Source: Desulfotomaculum sp. (GTDB lineage Bacteria > Bacillota > Desulfotomaculia > Desulfotomaculales > Nap2-2B). From it: 64,000 nt of DNA. Each line of letters opens with the position of its first letter. Within the stretch, counting starts at the first letter, position 1. Made by a program: the position numbers and the translations under genes. The notes below the pieces were generated by a model that was given only the letters and a program-made list of their open reading frames with translations, made no database searches and was not told the DNA's origin. The stretch spans positions 22,219-86,218 of the forward strand of contig DOTD01000072.1 in NCBI GenBank assembly GCA_003513005.1. Direction: 5' to 3'. This document shows, in pieces, positions 42,735 to 52,046 of the stretch.

Positions 42735-43613
42735 CTACTCCACATTTTGAACTTGCTCACGAATTTTCTCAAGCTCGCTCTTAACCTCGACAGCAGTTTG
42801 ACTGATCAATAAGTCATTGGCTTTGGAAGCAATCGTATTTATCTCACGGTTGATTTCCTGGATCAGGAAATCAAGCTTGCGCCCTACGGGTTCTTCCGCA
42901 TCCAAAGATGAGATTAATTGTGAAAGGTGGCTTTGAATGCGGACATTCTCTTCGGTGATATTGGAACGCTCCGCAAAAAAAGCTATTTCGGTAACCATTC
43001 TTCCGGGGTCAACTTTGCTTTCAGGCAATAACTCCTGCAGACGTTGAGTAAGGCGCGCCCTGTATTCTTGTGTAACCAGCGGCGCCCTTGTTTCTATTTC
43101 GGTATTTAGATGCTTAATCCTTTCTGTGCGGCAGCGGATGTCTTCCTGAAGCCTTTTTCCCTCTTTGTCGCGCATTTCCAATAAGGATCTAACTGCTTCC
43201 CCAAGTACCTGGTGGACGACAGGCCAAAAATTCTCAATATCCTCATCAGGTTCTTCCAAAGTCAGCAGGCCGGGAAGGGATAAAATGTGCTCAGGACCGA
43301 CTTCCCCGGAAATATTTAACTCGCTGAATACTTCTTTTATTGCCTTATAATACGATGCAGCAAGGTTTTTGTCAACTTTCACCTTTATTATTTTGCTGGC
43401 TGATTCTTCTACTGTAAAATAGCAATCGACGCGCCCCCGGGAAATTTTTGACTGAACATATTGGCGGACCCTGTCCTCAAGTTGATTCATGCTTTTGGGC
43501 AGGCGTACGACCACCTCACTGAAACGGTGATTTACCGCCTTTAACTCTATGGTTAGTTTTTTCCCTAATGCTGTTGCTTCTCCCCGGCCATAGCCGGTCA
43601 TGCTTCTGAGCAA
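42735..43613 (-). CDS. yicC: YicC family endoribonuclease
   Basis: The 292-residue protein begins LRSMTGYGRGEATALGKKLT and ends with LDFLIQEINREINTIASKAN and a final helix, the conserved N- and C-terminal blocks of YicC. E. coli YicC is an endoribonuclease acting on small RNAs. The middle is helical. It is first in the yicC-remA-gmk-rpoZ-coaBC-priA-def-fmt run. Confidence 0.95.
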   Translation of the reverse strand: MLRSMTGYGRGEATALGKKLTIELKAVNHRFSEVVVRLPKSMNQLEDRVRQYVQSKISRGRVDCYFTVEESASKIIKVKVDKNLAASYYKAIKEVFSELNISGEVGPEHILSLPGLLTLEEPDEDIENFWPVVHQVLGEAVRSLLEMRDKEGKRLQEDIRCRTERIKHLNTEIETRAPLVTQEYRARLTQRLQELLPESKVDPGRMVTEIAFFAERSNITEENVRIQSHLSQLISSLDAEEPVGRKLDFLIQEINREINTIASKANDLLISQTAVEVKSELEKIREQVQNVE

Positions 43614-43637
43614 GAAATTTCCTCCGTTACGTTATTA

Positions 43638-44834
43638 TTAAATATCAATTTCTTTAAAAATATTTTCCATACGTTTAAGACCCTCTACAATATTTTCCAT
43701 AGAAGTGGCGTAAGAAAGCCGGAAGCAACTGTCGTCACCAAAGGCAACTCCCGGAACCACGGCTACCTTTGCCTCTTCTAAAAGGATGCCGGCTAAATCA
43801 GATGAGCTATTTAATTGCCTTCCTTTGCAGGAGCATCCCAAATAGTTTTTAACGCAGGGAAACAGGTAGAAGGCGCCCTCAGAGAGGTGGCAGGCAACGC
43901 CTTTTATTGCCGTCAGCCTCTCATACATATAATTCCTCCTCTTTTCAAATTCAATCACCATTTTTTTCAATGGTTCCTGAGTTCCGGTCAAGGCGCTTAC
44001 ACTTGCCGCCTGGGCAATAGATGTAGGATTCGAAGTCGAATGGCTCTGCAGGTCGGACATGGCCTTTGCAACGGGCAAACAGGAGGCTGAATAACCAATA
44101 CGCCAGCCGGTCATCGAGTATGCTTTCGAGACACCATTGATTAAAACCGTTTTCTCCTTTAAGGCAGGGTCGAGGGAAGCAATGCTGATGTGTTCGCTGC
44201 CGCTGTATATAAGCTTTTCATAGATTTCGTCCGAAATAATTGTTATATCCTTGTCAATTAAAAATTCACCCAGCGCAATCAGCTCGCTCCTGCTGTATAC
44301 CGTACCGGTTGGGTTGCAGGGGGAATTTAAAATGAGCATCGCAGACCGTTCGCTGAGTACGGATTTCAATTCATCCACAGTCAATTTATAGCCGTTTTCA
44401 GCTTTTGTTTTTACTATTATGGGTGTAGCTCCGGCCAACTTAATTTGCTCAAAGTAACTAACCCAGTATGGCGCCGGGACGATAACCTCCCTGCCCGCTT
44501 CGCAGAGGACCTGGATTGCGTTATACAGGCAGTGTTTGCCCCCGGCTGAGACAACAATTTGATCTGTCTGGTAATCCAAACCGTTATCTCTTTTGAATTT
44601 TTCAACAATTGCCAGCTTTAAGGCCGGGATTCCCGATACCGGTGTGTATTTGGTCATTCCTTTTTGGAGAGCTTCAATAGCGGCCTGTTTAATATGCTCC
44701 GGGGTATCAAAGTCCGGTTCACCCGTGCCAAAATTTATAACATTCTCGCCGGATGCAATTAGTTTCTTTGCCTGGGCGTCGATGGCCAGTGTGGGCGATG
44801 GGCTGAGCTCTAATGCTCGCGTTGAGAGTTTCAT
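43638..44834 (-). CDS. aspC: Aspartate aminotransferase (class I PLP enzyme)
   Basis: Transfers the amino group between aspartate and 2-oxoglutarate. The 398-residue protein has NFGTGEPDFDTPEHI, PAPYWVSYFEQIKLAGATPI, LNSPCNPTGTVYSRSEL, the PLP lysine in INGVSKAYSMTGWRIGY (about residue 237) and the substrate arginine in CFRLSYATS. It belongs to the Ib subgroup common in Bacillota; a broader substrate range is possible. It lies next to another aminotransferase gene but is separated from it by repeats. Confidence 0.9.
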   Translation of the reverse strand: MKLSTRALELSPSPTLAIDAQAKKLIASGENVINFGTGEPDFDTPEHIKQAAIEALQKGMTKYTPVSGIPALKLAIVEKFKRDNGLDYQTDQIVVSAGGKHCLYNAIQVLCEAGREVIVPAPYWVSYFEQIKLAGATPIIVKTKAENGYKLTVDELKSVLSERSAMLILNSPCNPTGTVYSRSELIALGEFLIDKDITIISDEIYEKLIYSGSEHISIASLDPALKEKTVLINGVSKAYSMTGWRIGYSASCLPVAKAMSDLQSHSTSNPTSIAQAASVSALTGTQEPLKKMVIEFEKRRNYMYERLTAIKGVACHLSEGAFYLFPCVKNYLGCSCKGRQLNSSSDLAGILLEEAKVAVVPGVAFGDDSCFRLSYATSMENIVEGLKRMENIFKEIDI

Positions 44835-44862
44835 TGTAACCTCCTAAATTTCTGTAAATTTC

Positions 44863-44900
44863 TGGGGTCAGGCTTGACTTATTATAAAAATTGACTTATT
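44863..44900 (+). repeat. 38-bp dispersed repeat, inverted copy of 15482-15519
   Basis: Reads TGGGGTCAGGCTTGACTTAT followed by an A-rich core and a second TTGACTTATT. It is the exact reverse complement of 15482-15519. It lies upstream of aspC, next to a family 1 repeat. Confidence 0.9.
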
Positions 44901-44990
44901 AGAGAAGCCATTTAACTCCATGCATTTTTTTTGTCTGAAATATTTGATGATAAAAAATCTTAGGCTGTCGTTATTACGGTTCACTTGCTC

Positions 44991-45080
44991 TTTAAACAAA
45001 ATTATGCTTAAGGCATTGACCTCCCTCTGTGAATTATCATCCTCCTGCTGCCGCTGCTTCAGCTGCATGGGGTCTATCCC
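44991..45080 (+). repeat. Dispersed repeat family 1, right half, between dapL and aspC
   Basis: Shares TGCTTAAGGCATTGACCTCC and then TCATCCTCCTGCTGCCGCTG, CTTCAGCTGCATGGGG with 19654-19733 and, less exactly, with 46369-46446. The right end can fold on itself (CAGC...GCTG). The left half is not recognisable here. Confidence 0.75.
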
Positions 45081-45084
45081 TATG

Positions 45085-46263
45085 TCAAAAGTTGACCTCG
45101 CCGATATTTTGTCTGATCCTTTCCATCGCTTCTTTCAAGCGTCCGGTATCAACAGTTATCGAGATGCGGCAATAACCGGCCCCGTTAGCGCCGTATCCTG
45201 TTCCCGGAGTAATTACCACACCCGCCTTTTCAAGGATAAGCTCGGCGAAGGACTCGGATGTATGCCCCGCCGGTACGGGGATCCAGAGGTAAAAAGCTGC
45301 TCTGGGCTTTTCGAGCCGCCACCCGAGTGAATTAAGACAGTCAACAATAATATCCCTGCGCTCGCTGTAGATCCTGTTCACTCTTTCCAAATCTTCATAG
45401 GTTCCGTTCAGCCCTGCGACAGCAGCTTTCTGGATCGCCTGGAACTGTCCCGAGTCTATATTTGATTTAAGACGCCCGAGAGCGTTTATAACGTCAAAGT
45501 TGCCTGCCGCCCACCCGATGCGCCAGCCGGTCATGTTATAGGTTTTGGACATGGAGTGGAATTCAATGCCGGCCTCCTTGCCGCCCTTAACCTGCAGGAA
45601 AGAGGGATGCCGGTAGCCGTCGTAGGCTATCTCAGTGTAAGGCGTATCATGGCAGAGAAGCACCCCGAACTCGTTGGAAAAAGCAATAGCCTCCCGGAAA
45701 AAGTTTTCGTCCGCAACTGCCCCGGTGGGGTTATTGGGATAATTAAGGAACATCATCTTGGCTTTTCTGGCCACTTCGGTTGGGATTTCCGAGAAGTCGG
45801 GCAGGAACTTATTTTTTTCCTTGAGCGGCATATGATACGGCTGGGCGCCCGCCAGTATGGAACCTATGGCATAGACCGGGTAACCGGGATCGGGAACCAG
45901 CGATATATCCCCAGGATCGAGATAACACCAGCAGATATGGGCGATTCCTTCCTTTGATCCGATCAGGTTGACTATTTCGTTTTTTGGATCCAGGTCGACA
46001 TTAAACCGCCGTTTGTACCATCCGGCCACAGCCTGTCTGAATTCAAGCATGCCGGCAGAAGAAGGGTACTGGTGATTGACAGGATTTCTCGCTTCCTTAA
46101 TCAGTTCCTCAATTATGTGCTCCGGTGTGGGCATGTCCGGATCACCTATGCCAAGGCTTATTACATCCACGCCCTGAGCTTTCTTGTGATCAATTAACTG
46201 CTCGATACGGGCAAAAAGGTAAGGGGGCAATTTTTGCAGCCGCTGTGCCTCGATGAAGTTCAT
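45085..46263 (-). CDS. dapL: LL-diaminopimelate aminotransferase
   Basis: Converts tetrahydrodipicolinate straight to LL-diaminopimelate, bypassing the acylated intermediates of lysine and peptidoglycan synthesis. The 392-residue PLP enzyme has [43 protein letters not shown], the PLP lysine in [19 protein letters not shown], and CRISITV at the end. The family and the dapF neighbour support this over other class I transaminases. The gene is separated from dapF by a family 1 repeat. Confidence 0.9.
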   Translation of the reverse strand: MNFIEAQRLQKLPPYLFARIEQLIDHKKAQGVDVISLGIGDPDMPTPEHIIEELIKEARNPVNHQYPSSAGMLEFRQAVAGWYKRRFNVDLDPKNEIVNLIGSKEGIAHICWCYLDPGDISLVPDPGYPVYAIGSILAGAQPYHMPLKEKNKFLPDFSEIPTEVARKAKMMFLNYPNNPTGAVADENFFREAIAFSNEFGVLLCHDTPYTEIAYDGYRHPSFLQVKGGKEAGIEFHSMSKTYNMTGWRIGWAAGNFDVINALGRLKSNIDSGQFQAIQKAAVAGLNGTYEDLERVNRIYSERRDIIVDCLNSLGWRLEKPRAAFYLWIPVPAGHTSESFAELILEKAGVVITPGTGYGANGAGYCRISITVDTGRLKEAMERIRQNIGEVNF

Positions 46264-46299
46264 GAATAAACCTCCCGGATTAAAATACGCACTACTCTA

Positions 46300-46446
46300 C
46301 TCTGAAAATTACTTGAAGTCAACTTGCATCAGGGAGGTCAACTGTCTACGTGCTCATGTTCGCAAGCCAAAATCGCACTTAAGACATTGCCATCCCTTGT
46401 TTATTGATGACTTTTAATCCTCCTGCTGATGCCGTTTTAACAGCAT
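46300..46446 (+). repeat. Dispersed repeat family 1, most complete short copy (dapF-dapL gap)
   Basis: About 147 bases with both halves: left CTTGCATCAGGGAGGTCAAC then GTGCTCATGTTCGC, right AAAATCGCACTTAAGACATT then GCCATCCCTTG and GATGACTTTTAATCCTCCTG, ending TTTTAACAGCAT. The halves carry inverted GGGAGGTCA / TG(A/C)C(A/C)TCCC. It fills the space between dapF and dapL. Confidence 0.8.
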
Positions 46447-46452
46447 AGAGTT

Positions 46453-47292
46453 TTATACAGGAAACTCGCCGCAAAAGACTTCTTCGGCGGGGCCTGTCAT
46501 GTAAACATGGTTATTGCCTGCCCAATCTATCAAAAGGTCGCCCAGGGCAAGATGGACAGCCGCCTTTCTATTCGTCAGGCCGTTTAAGACACATCCTACC
46601 AGTGTGGCGCATGTTCCCGTGCCGCAGGCCAGGGTTGCCCCTGCTCCCCGCTCCCAGACACGCATTTTTATTTCAGTGCGGTTGAGGACCTGGATAAATT
46701 CAACATTGGTCCGTTCAGGAAAAGAGGGATGATTTTCGATTTGCGGGCCCCACTGTGCTAAAGGAAAAGTATCCGGATCATCTACAAAGATCAGACAATG
46801 CGGGTTTCCCATTGAAACTGCTGTAACTTGCCAAATATGATCACCAATTGCCAGGGGTTCGTTTATTACCTGCCCTGGCGGGCCGATCATAGGGATCTCT
46901 TTTCTTTCCAGCCGCGGTTCACCCATATCTACTTTTACGGCTGCCAACTTTCCGTCTTGAAGAATAATTTCCGGCGCGATAATGCCGGCAAGTGTTTCTA
47001 TCCTGATTTTTTTATGTGGAACAATTTTATGTTCGAACAGGTATCTGGCAACACAGCGGATGGCGTTGCCGCATATCTGGGGTTCGCTGCCGTCCGGATT
47101 AAAAATGCGCATTCTTGCGTCCGCCTGTTCGTCAGGTAGAATTAAAACCAGACCGTCTGCGCCGATACCCAGCCGGCGGTGGCACGCTTTTCTGGCCAGA
47201 CTGCTCAAATCCGTATGCAGATAGTCTTTGTTTTTCAGTAGATCGATCATCACGAAATCGTTGCCCAGTCCCTGGACCTTCCTAAACTGCAT
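46453..47292 (-). CDS. dapF: Diaminopimelate epimerase
   Basis: Converts LL- to meso-diaminopimelate for lysine and cell wall. The 279-residue protein has the two catalytic cysteines in ICGNAIRCVARYL (about residue 75) and LACGTGTCATLVG (about 220), plus FRKVQGLGNDFVMIDLL and GNPHCLIFVDD. Together with dapL it provides the DapL-type route. Confidence 0.96.
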   Translation of the reverse strand: MQFRKVQGLGNDFVMIDLLKNKDYLHTDLSSLARKACHRRLGIGADGLVLILPDEQADARMRIFNPDGSEPQICGNAIRCVARYLFEHKIVPHKKIRIETLAGIIAPEIILQDGKLAAVKVDMGEPRLERKEIPMIGPPGQVINEPLAIGDHIWQVTAVSMGNPHCLIFVDDPDTFPLAQWGPQIENHPSFPERTNVEFIQVLNRTEIKMRVWERGAGATLACGTGTCATLVGCVLNGLTNRKAAVHLALGDLLIDWAGNNHVYMTGPAEEVFCGEFPV

Positions 47293-47380
47293 AGCCCGCC
47301 TTCTTTTTGTAAAATAATTAGCTTTAATTCTCCCGGTTTTTTAATATCTCCTGCAAAAAGCGCAAAAGAATATTGTATTC

Positions 47381-48631
47381 TTAAATAAACAAAGGTTTGA
47401 TATAGTCCAGGACTTCCTGGACCTTTTGCCTGGCTTCGGGAGCCTTTTGATCAATTAAGCGACGGGCCTCGTCTACTTTTGCCGAAAGGCTTTGATTCAG
47501 AAGTCCGCTGATGCTCATGTAAGCTGACAGGCGTCTGTCCAGCCATACTTTCAGGCGTTCATGTTCAGGTTTCTGGAGGTGATTGTTAATCATTTTCAGT
47601 ATGACCTCTTTGTCCTGGGGAAGCTGACCTTCGATTTCCCAGAGCAGGTTGACCATCTGGTCGCTGATCAGGTAAGAGTTACAGTTTAGATTCTCTACAA
47701 AAAGGCCTATTTCAGCGATAACCTCATCCTCATTAAGGGTTGAGAACTGCCCGGCTAAAACCTTGTCATACACAGGGCTGTTTCGACGCGGAGTAAAGCT
47801 CCTCAGCCTGATAAAATCGGCGCCGACTTCATTTAATACTCTTGCCGATTCAACAGCATGGCGCTCCGACCATTTTCTTCCCCCAAGGCCCGGCATAATA
47901 TATTCGCTTAAGGTAATTCCCGCGGCTTTTGTTTTTTTGCCTGCTATGATCTGTTCCTCAGCCGTGACGCCTTTCTTTACGTCTTCAAGGACCTCGTCAA
48001 GTCCGGATTCCATGCCGATATGGAGGCGGCTAAGCCCCGCTTCTTTCAACTGCCTCATTTGTTCATCCGTCTTGCGGGCGATAGTTTTTGACCTTGCGTA
48101 AGATGTTATCCTTTCAATACCCGGGAATTTCTCCCTGAGGTAAACAAGTATTTCAAGCAGATCGGGTGTGCGCATCTGCGGCGTGTTTGCATCTTGAAGA
48201 AAAACGGTAGCTCCGCCGGAATAAAGCCAGTTAGCGACGCTGAACAGGCAGTTGAGCCTCTGGTTAACCAGTTCCTCATCATCTATTCCGTATAATTCCG
48301 GGTTGCTCTTAATCATTGCCGTGATAACTTCATTAGTTACATTGCCGCCCATACCTATTTGCCAGGAAGCTGACTTTATTTCTTCAGCAAGCGCTTTGAC
48401 TGTATCAATATCTGCTTTGACTTCCTCTACGGTACGTGCGCTGTATTTTTGTTTTTTATAAGTACGGCAGAACTCGCAGAGGTTCCAGGGACAATTTCTA
48501 GTTACCCTGAGCAAAAGAGAATGGTCTCTCCCTTCGCTGGGGGGCCTGATCGGTCCGATTTCAAACCAGCCTTTTCCGGCCTTATCCAAATCTATCTTGT
48601 AGAAAGAGCCAATTTTACCACCCTTATACAT
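47381..48631 (-). CDS. Radical SAM protein of the Elp3-like group
   Basis: A 416-residue protein with the iron-sulfur motif CPWNLCEFC (about residues 46-54), a C-x4-C-x2-C spacing. This spacing is used by a known Elp3-like radical SAM group (GCSxNxCxFC type) rather than the common C-x3-C-x2-C. Further marks are RLHIGMESGLDEVLEDVKKG and EYIMPGLGGRKWSERHAVES. No other domain is attached. Its substrate is unknown. It starts the run towards dapF, 88 bases upstream. Confidence 0.85.
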   Translation of the reverse strand: MYKGGKIGSFYKIDLDKAGKGWFEIGPIRPPSEGRDHSLLLRVTRNCPWNLCEFCRTYKKQKYSARTVEEVKADIDTVKALAEEIKSASWQIGMGGNVTNEVITAMIKSNPELYGIDDEELVNQRLNCLFSVANWLYSGGATVFLQDANTPQMRTPDLLEILVYLREKFPGIERITSYARSKTIARKTDEQMRQLKEAGLSRLHIGMESGLDEVLEDVKKGVTAEEQIIAGKKTKAAGITLSEYIMPGLGGRKWSERHAVESARVLNEVGADFIRLRSFTPRRNSPVYDKVLAGQFSTLNEDEVIAEIGLFVENLNCNSYLISDQMVNLLWEIEGQLPQDKEVILKMINNHLQKPEHERLKVWLDRRLSAYMSISGLLNQSLSAKVDEARRLIDQKAPEARQKVQEVLDYIKPLFI

Positions 48632-48706
48632 TATTATCGCCCCTATTTTTATTGATAATATCCCAATTTAGTATAGCATAAACGGTATCCCGCCAACAAC
48701 CATCTC

Positions 48707-49330
48707 TTATTGACAGCTGTAATGAAAACTGCCTCCGCTTGCAGACGAAGAGTTGATATTGTCGCCTGTAAACTGGTATTCTGCCATGGCCTTAATTGTA
48801 CTACTCACCTGGTAGCGACCGTCGGTGGCTTTGGAATCAGAAACCGTATTCCAGTCACTGGAATATTTAATCGTCAGAGAGGTATTCTCGGTCGGCGAGT
48901 TAAGGAATTTCATGGTGCGGTCCATCACATTGGACCGTTCGTTAGCTCCGTTTATACCCTCAAAGCCAAAAGAGAAGTACATCAACCTGTGCAGCGGGCC
49001 GTCCACCGCAAGCGCGCCGGACCCTCCAGTTGAATAATTGGCTACGCTTACCGCCTGGCTGTTGGCAGGGGCCACCACATCCGGCCAAGATTGATTGTTA
49101 GCTCCATCTCCGCTTAAACTGATGTCCAGATTAACTCCATCGTAGATTCCCAGAGGCCAGTTGCCGGACGATATGCCCTGGACCAGCCAGCTTCCCACAT
49201 CGTTAAAAAAACTGGCATGTAGATATTTGCTGTAAAACTCAGGATAATTATAGTAGCTTAAACTTCCTATGCCCTGACCGCTGACGAACATCTTGCGTCC
49301 CGAATCCAGATAATCCCTAAGGAGTCGCGA
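48707..49330 (-). pseudogene. C-terminal fragment of a secreted S8/immune-inhibitor-A-type peptidase
   Basis: A 3' piece of about 205 codons. RDYLDSGRKMFVSGQGIG, FYSKYLHASFFNDVGSW, LSLSGDGANNQSWPDV and MYFSFGFEGINGANERSNVM resemble the post-catalytic region of large secreted peptidases of the bacillopeptidase F / immune inhibitor A kind. No signal peptide or catalytic domain is present. The first residues (MKKVIFSR) come from the joint with the transposase scrap at 49345, so the 5' end was removed. The tail contains SSSASGGSFHYSCQ. Confidence 0.6.
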
Positions 49331-49344
49331 GAAAATAACTTTTT

Positions 49345-49569
49345 TCAACTATGTGGCCGGATGACATAATTCCAATCACCATGGAAGTCCGAGTGCTCCA
49401 GTTGGACAGCAGCCAGTTCGGTGTCTGATACCTTAATGCCGGCCGGGTACGGATTGGTGTCAAGTTGGCCCTGAACCTTCAGGCCCGCAGCAGTAGTTGT
49501 GTTGGCGATGAGGTTGACGATGACCTCGTGGCTCTCCAGCGGTCGGCCACGCCAGTTCTGCGTGATGTG
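49345..49569 (-). mobile_element. ISAzo13-type transposase, C-terminal scrap
   Basis: A 74-codon frame reads HITQNWRGRPLESHEVIVNL, then IANTTTAAGLKVQGQLDTNP, YPAGIKVSDTELAAVQLEHS and DFHGDWNYVIRPHS before TGA at 49345. This is the conserved C-terminus of ISAzo13 / DDE_Rhodopirellula transposases. Nothing else of the element is found. It joins a 3'-truncated PLD-like gene on one side to a 5'-truncated peptidase gene on the other. Confidence 0.85.
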
Positions 49570-49997
49570 ATTGCCAATTTAGGGGATAAGGATGATACCA
49601 GCTTGTTAGCGTGTTCTACATCAATTATAACCGCATTAGGAGCAAACTCTTTCTTTTTATCAGCACCCTCCTCAACCAAAAGCGGGGTCGGAGAAAAGAA
49701 CCACGCCTCCTCGTCCGCTATGAATATACCTGCCCTCAAACCGGTACATTTACGGACCTCTAACCCGTTTTCTAATAATATCTCCACGGCTTCAATCTCC
49801 CCATAACCGAGGCGGCAAATATGTGGCGGGTCATCAAGAAGGATTGCTAACTTCCCTGGACCGTTGTTTCTCACAAAATTTACGAGCGCTTTGGCTGCAT
49901 CCAACCACAAACCCGGGGCTACATAAATCACTCGATCTCTGGCATGACCAATCCTTTCGCAGATCGCCTCATTGGTCAGCATACATAACGTATTCAT
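49570..49997 (-). pseudogene. PLD-like defence-associated protein, 3' end lost
   Basis: About 142 codons remain. They read MLTNEAICERIGHARDRVIY, VAPGLWLDAAKALVNFV, ILLDDPPHICRLGYGEIEAV and KCTGLRAGIFIADEEAWFFS, the layout of one phospholipase-D-like half-domain. The histidine of a canonical HKD motif is not evident (LRAGIFIADEEAW). After about 49570 the frame enters the transposase scrap out of phase and stops at 49479. It starts 3 bases after brxL and is the last gene of the BREX-like operon. It may still be expressed as a short protein. Confidence 0.6.
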
Positions 49998-50000
49998 AGA

Positions 50001-52046
50001 CTACTCCTTTAACTCTTCCTCGGTTAACGCAATTTTCAATACATCTTGAACCGTTTTTATAGGGGTGAGCTTTACTGCTTCAAGTACATAGGAGGGCAGG
50101 TGGCGGGCCTCGTCCAGATTCTCCACCGGCAACAGGACCTCTTTGACCCCGGCGTCAAAGGCGGCTCTTACCTTCTGTTGAATCCCACCCACCGGCAAGA
50201 TCTTGCCCATGATGGTAATCTCACCGGTCATGGCTAAATCATTACGCACCGGAACGCCTTTCAGGGCTGATACTATACCTGTAACCATAGCAACACCCGC
50301 TGAGGGTCCTTCTTTGGGTATCCCCATATATGTAGCCAGGACAGCCACGTCATAATTTTGTCTCCATTCTAAGGAAATGCCTAATTTATCATGACTGGCT
50401 TTGATATATTGCGCTGCTGCTTCAATACTCTCACGCATTACTTTTTGTATGGAACCCAGCGGCACTATTCGCCCATGCCCGCGGGTGGCCTGCATCTCAA
50501 AGCGCATTATGCAGCCGTGGTCTCCGGAAACAGCCAGGCCTACGACCTCACCGACACTTGGTTCGAAAGGCAAAGACACGTTCTGGACCCTGTCCGCGTC
50601 AGGCAGATGAGGAACGCTTTGCTTTCCGGAAGGCAGGATCTTCACGCCAAGTTTTATACGCTCATATTCCCCCTGCGCGATCAGGTGCAGTTGCTCGCGC
50701 ACCCGCTGGCGCAATTCGCAGGATAAAAGCAGGATTTCATCCAATTCCTCGTCAGTAACCTGCCCGTCCGGGTAGATAAGTTTGAGCAGGCCTGAGCTTA
50801 ACTTCATGACTGCTCTCTGATCGCGGCCGGACACCCCCTGGGCGGTATTCCCCAGGTCAAGGACCTCGAAGCGGTGACGGACACTGCTGAGCAAATCTAT
50901 ACGCCGCAATTCATGCATAATTTCACAGAAATAATCGGTGATAAAGCCGTAATCCTTAGCATAACTGTCCGGACCCAGTTTGGGTATTTCCCACCCGGGC
51001 AGGTAGCCGTGAATCCGGTCGAGGAAAGCAATTACCTGCATAAAATCAGGCAGCGGCTCAAAGAGATGATAATATTTTTCGTGGGGCAGCCGTCCCTGCA
51101 CGTCAATATTCCCCACAAAGACCAGGCTGGCAAAAGCCAGGATCTCTTTCTTGCCCCGGCTGAACTTGGCGTCCTGCATATAGCCCTGCATAATGCTGAC
51201 CAGCGCTTTCGGATCCTGGAAATCGGTATTGGCGATCTCGTCAAAAACCACCGCGTCCCTGGCGCCCACTTCACCGATTTTGCCGTTATTAAGATTGATA
51301 AAAAGCTGCGCGGGGGTGGCCTTACCTCCCGAAAGCACATGCGCATAGTATGAAATGTTGCGATAAAGATAGGTTTTCCCCGTTTCCCTGGGGGCCAATT
51401 CGATGAAATTCACATTGTTCTCCACCAGGGGAATGCAGCGGGATAAATACAAGAGCTTCTGCCGCCGGCTCATTTTTGACGGAGAGAGGCCGCAGGAATT
51501 GATCAGGATATCAATCCATTGATCAGTAGAAAAATTCCGCCGTTTGGCTATATACTCATCCAGGTTGATAATACTGACCTGAAAAGGAGTAAAGCCGGTC
51601 ACCTTGAACGGCCTTATTTTTTTATTGTGAACCTCGGTTTCGTCATAAGTAAGGTCAATCGTGCCCCACATGCCCCCCGACAGCAGCATGGGGTATTGAT
51701 TGACGATCGACTCCGGGATGTTGACGTAGTTCTCGTTGATGGCCGATATGCCGGCCCAGTATTTGTCTTCGGTTTCCACCAGCCGGGCTTCCAGGCTGGC
51801 TATCACCGAATGGCTGCGGTTTTCTCTGATATGGTGGCGTATTTTCTCAGCCTCGGCCCCGTGCACAAAGTTCTCCTTGAGCCGGCGGACCACCATGTCC
51901 AGATCAGCATAAAAAGTCTCTTCCTGACAGTAATTATCAATCAGGTATTCAACCACATAGCGGGGAAATTCATCCACGCCGGTATTGATGGTGTGCGCCT
52001 TGTTGACTACTTTGCCGCGGAATATTTCTTTGAGCTCGATGTTCAT
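50001..52046 (-). CDS. brxL: BREX protein BrxL (Lon-related AAA+ ATPase)
   Basis: DNA-binding AAA+ protein with a Lon-type C-terminal domain, needed for phage restriction in several BREX types. The 681-residue protein has Walker [14 protein letters not shown] (about residues 218-230), Walker [20 protein letters not shown], and a C-terminal Lon-like domain with [18 protein letters not shown] (Ser) and [20 protein letters not shown] (Lys). The start ATG overlaps the methyltransferase stop by four bases, so the two are coupled. Length matches BrxL of types 1 and 4. Confidence 0.92.
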   Translation of the reverse strand: MNIELKEIFRGKVVNKAHTINTGVDEFPRYVVEYLIDNYCQEETFYADLDMVVRRLKENFVHGAEAEKIRHHIRENRSHSVIASLEARLVETEDKYWAGISAINENYVNIPESIVNQYPMLLSGGMWGTIDLTYDETEVHNKKIRPFKVTGFTPFQVSIINLDEYIAKRRNFSTDQWIDILINSCGLSPSKMSRRQKLLYLSRCIPLVENNVNFIELAPRETGKTYLYRNISYYAHVLSGGKATPAQLFINLNNGKIGEVGARDAVVFDEIANTDFQDPKALVSIMQGYMQDAKFSRGKKEILAFASLVFVGNIDVQGRLPHEKYYHLFEPLPDFMQVIAFLDRIHGYLPGWEIPKLGPDSYAKDYGFITDYFCEIMHELRRIDLLSSVRHRFEVLDLGNTAQGVSGRDQRAVMKLSSGLLKLIYPDGQVTDEELDEILLLSCELRQRVREQLHLIAQGEYERIKLGVKILPSGKQSVPHLPDADRVQNVSLPFEPSVGEVVGLAVSGDHGCIMRFEMQATRGHGRIVPLGSIQKVMRESIEAAAQYIKASHDKLGISLEWRQNYDVAVLATYMGIPKEGPSAGVAMVTGIVSALKGVPVRNDLAMTGEITIMGKILPVGGIQQKVRAAFDAGVKEVLLPVENLDEARHLPSYVLEAVKLTPIKTVQDVLKIALTEEELKE

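Noticed and set aside
49479..49569. C-terminal 31 residues of the PLD-like reading frame as real protein
   Set aside because: This stretch is the transposase C-terminus in another frame, so the similarity to any PLD tail is absent.
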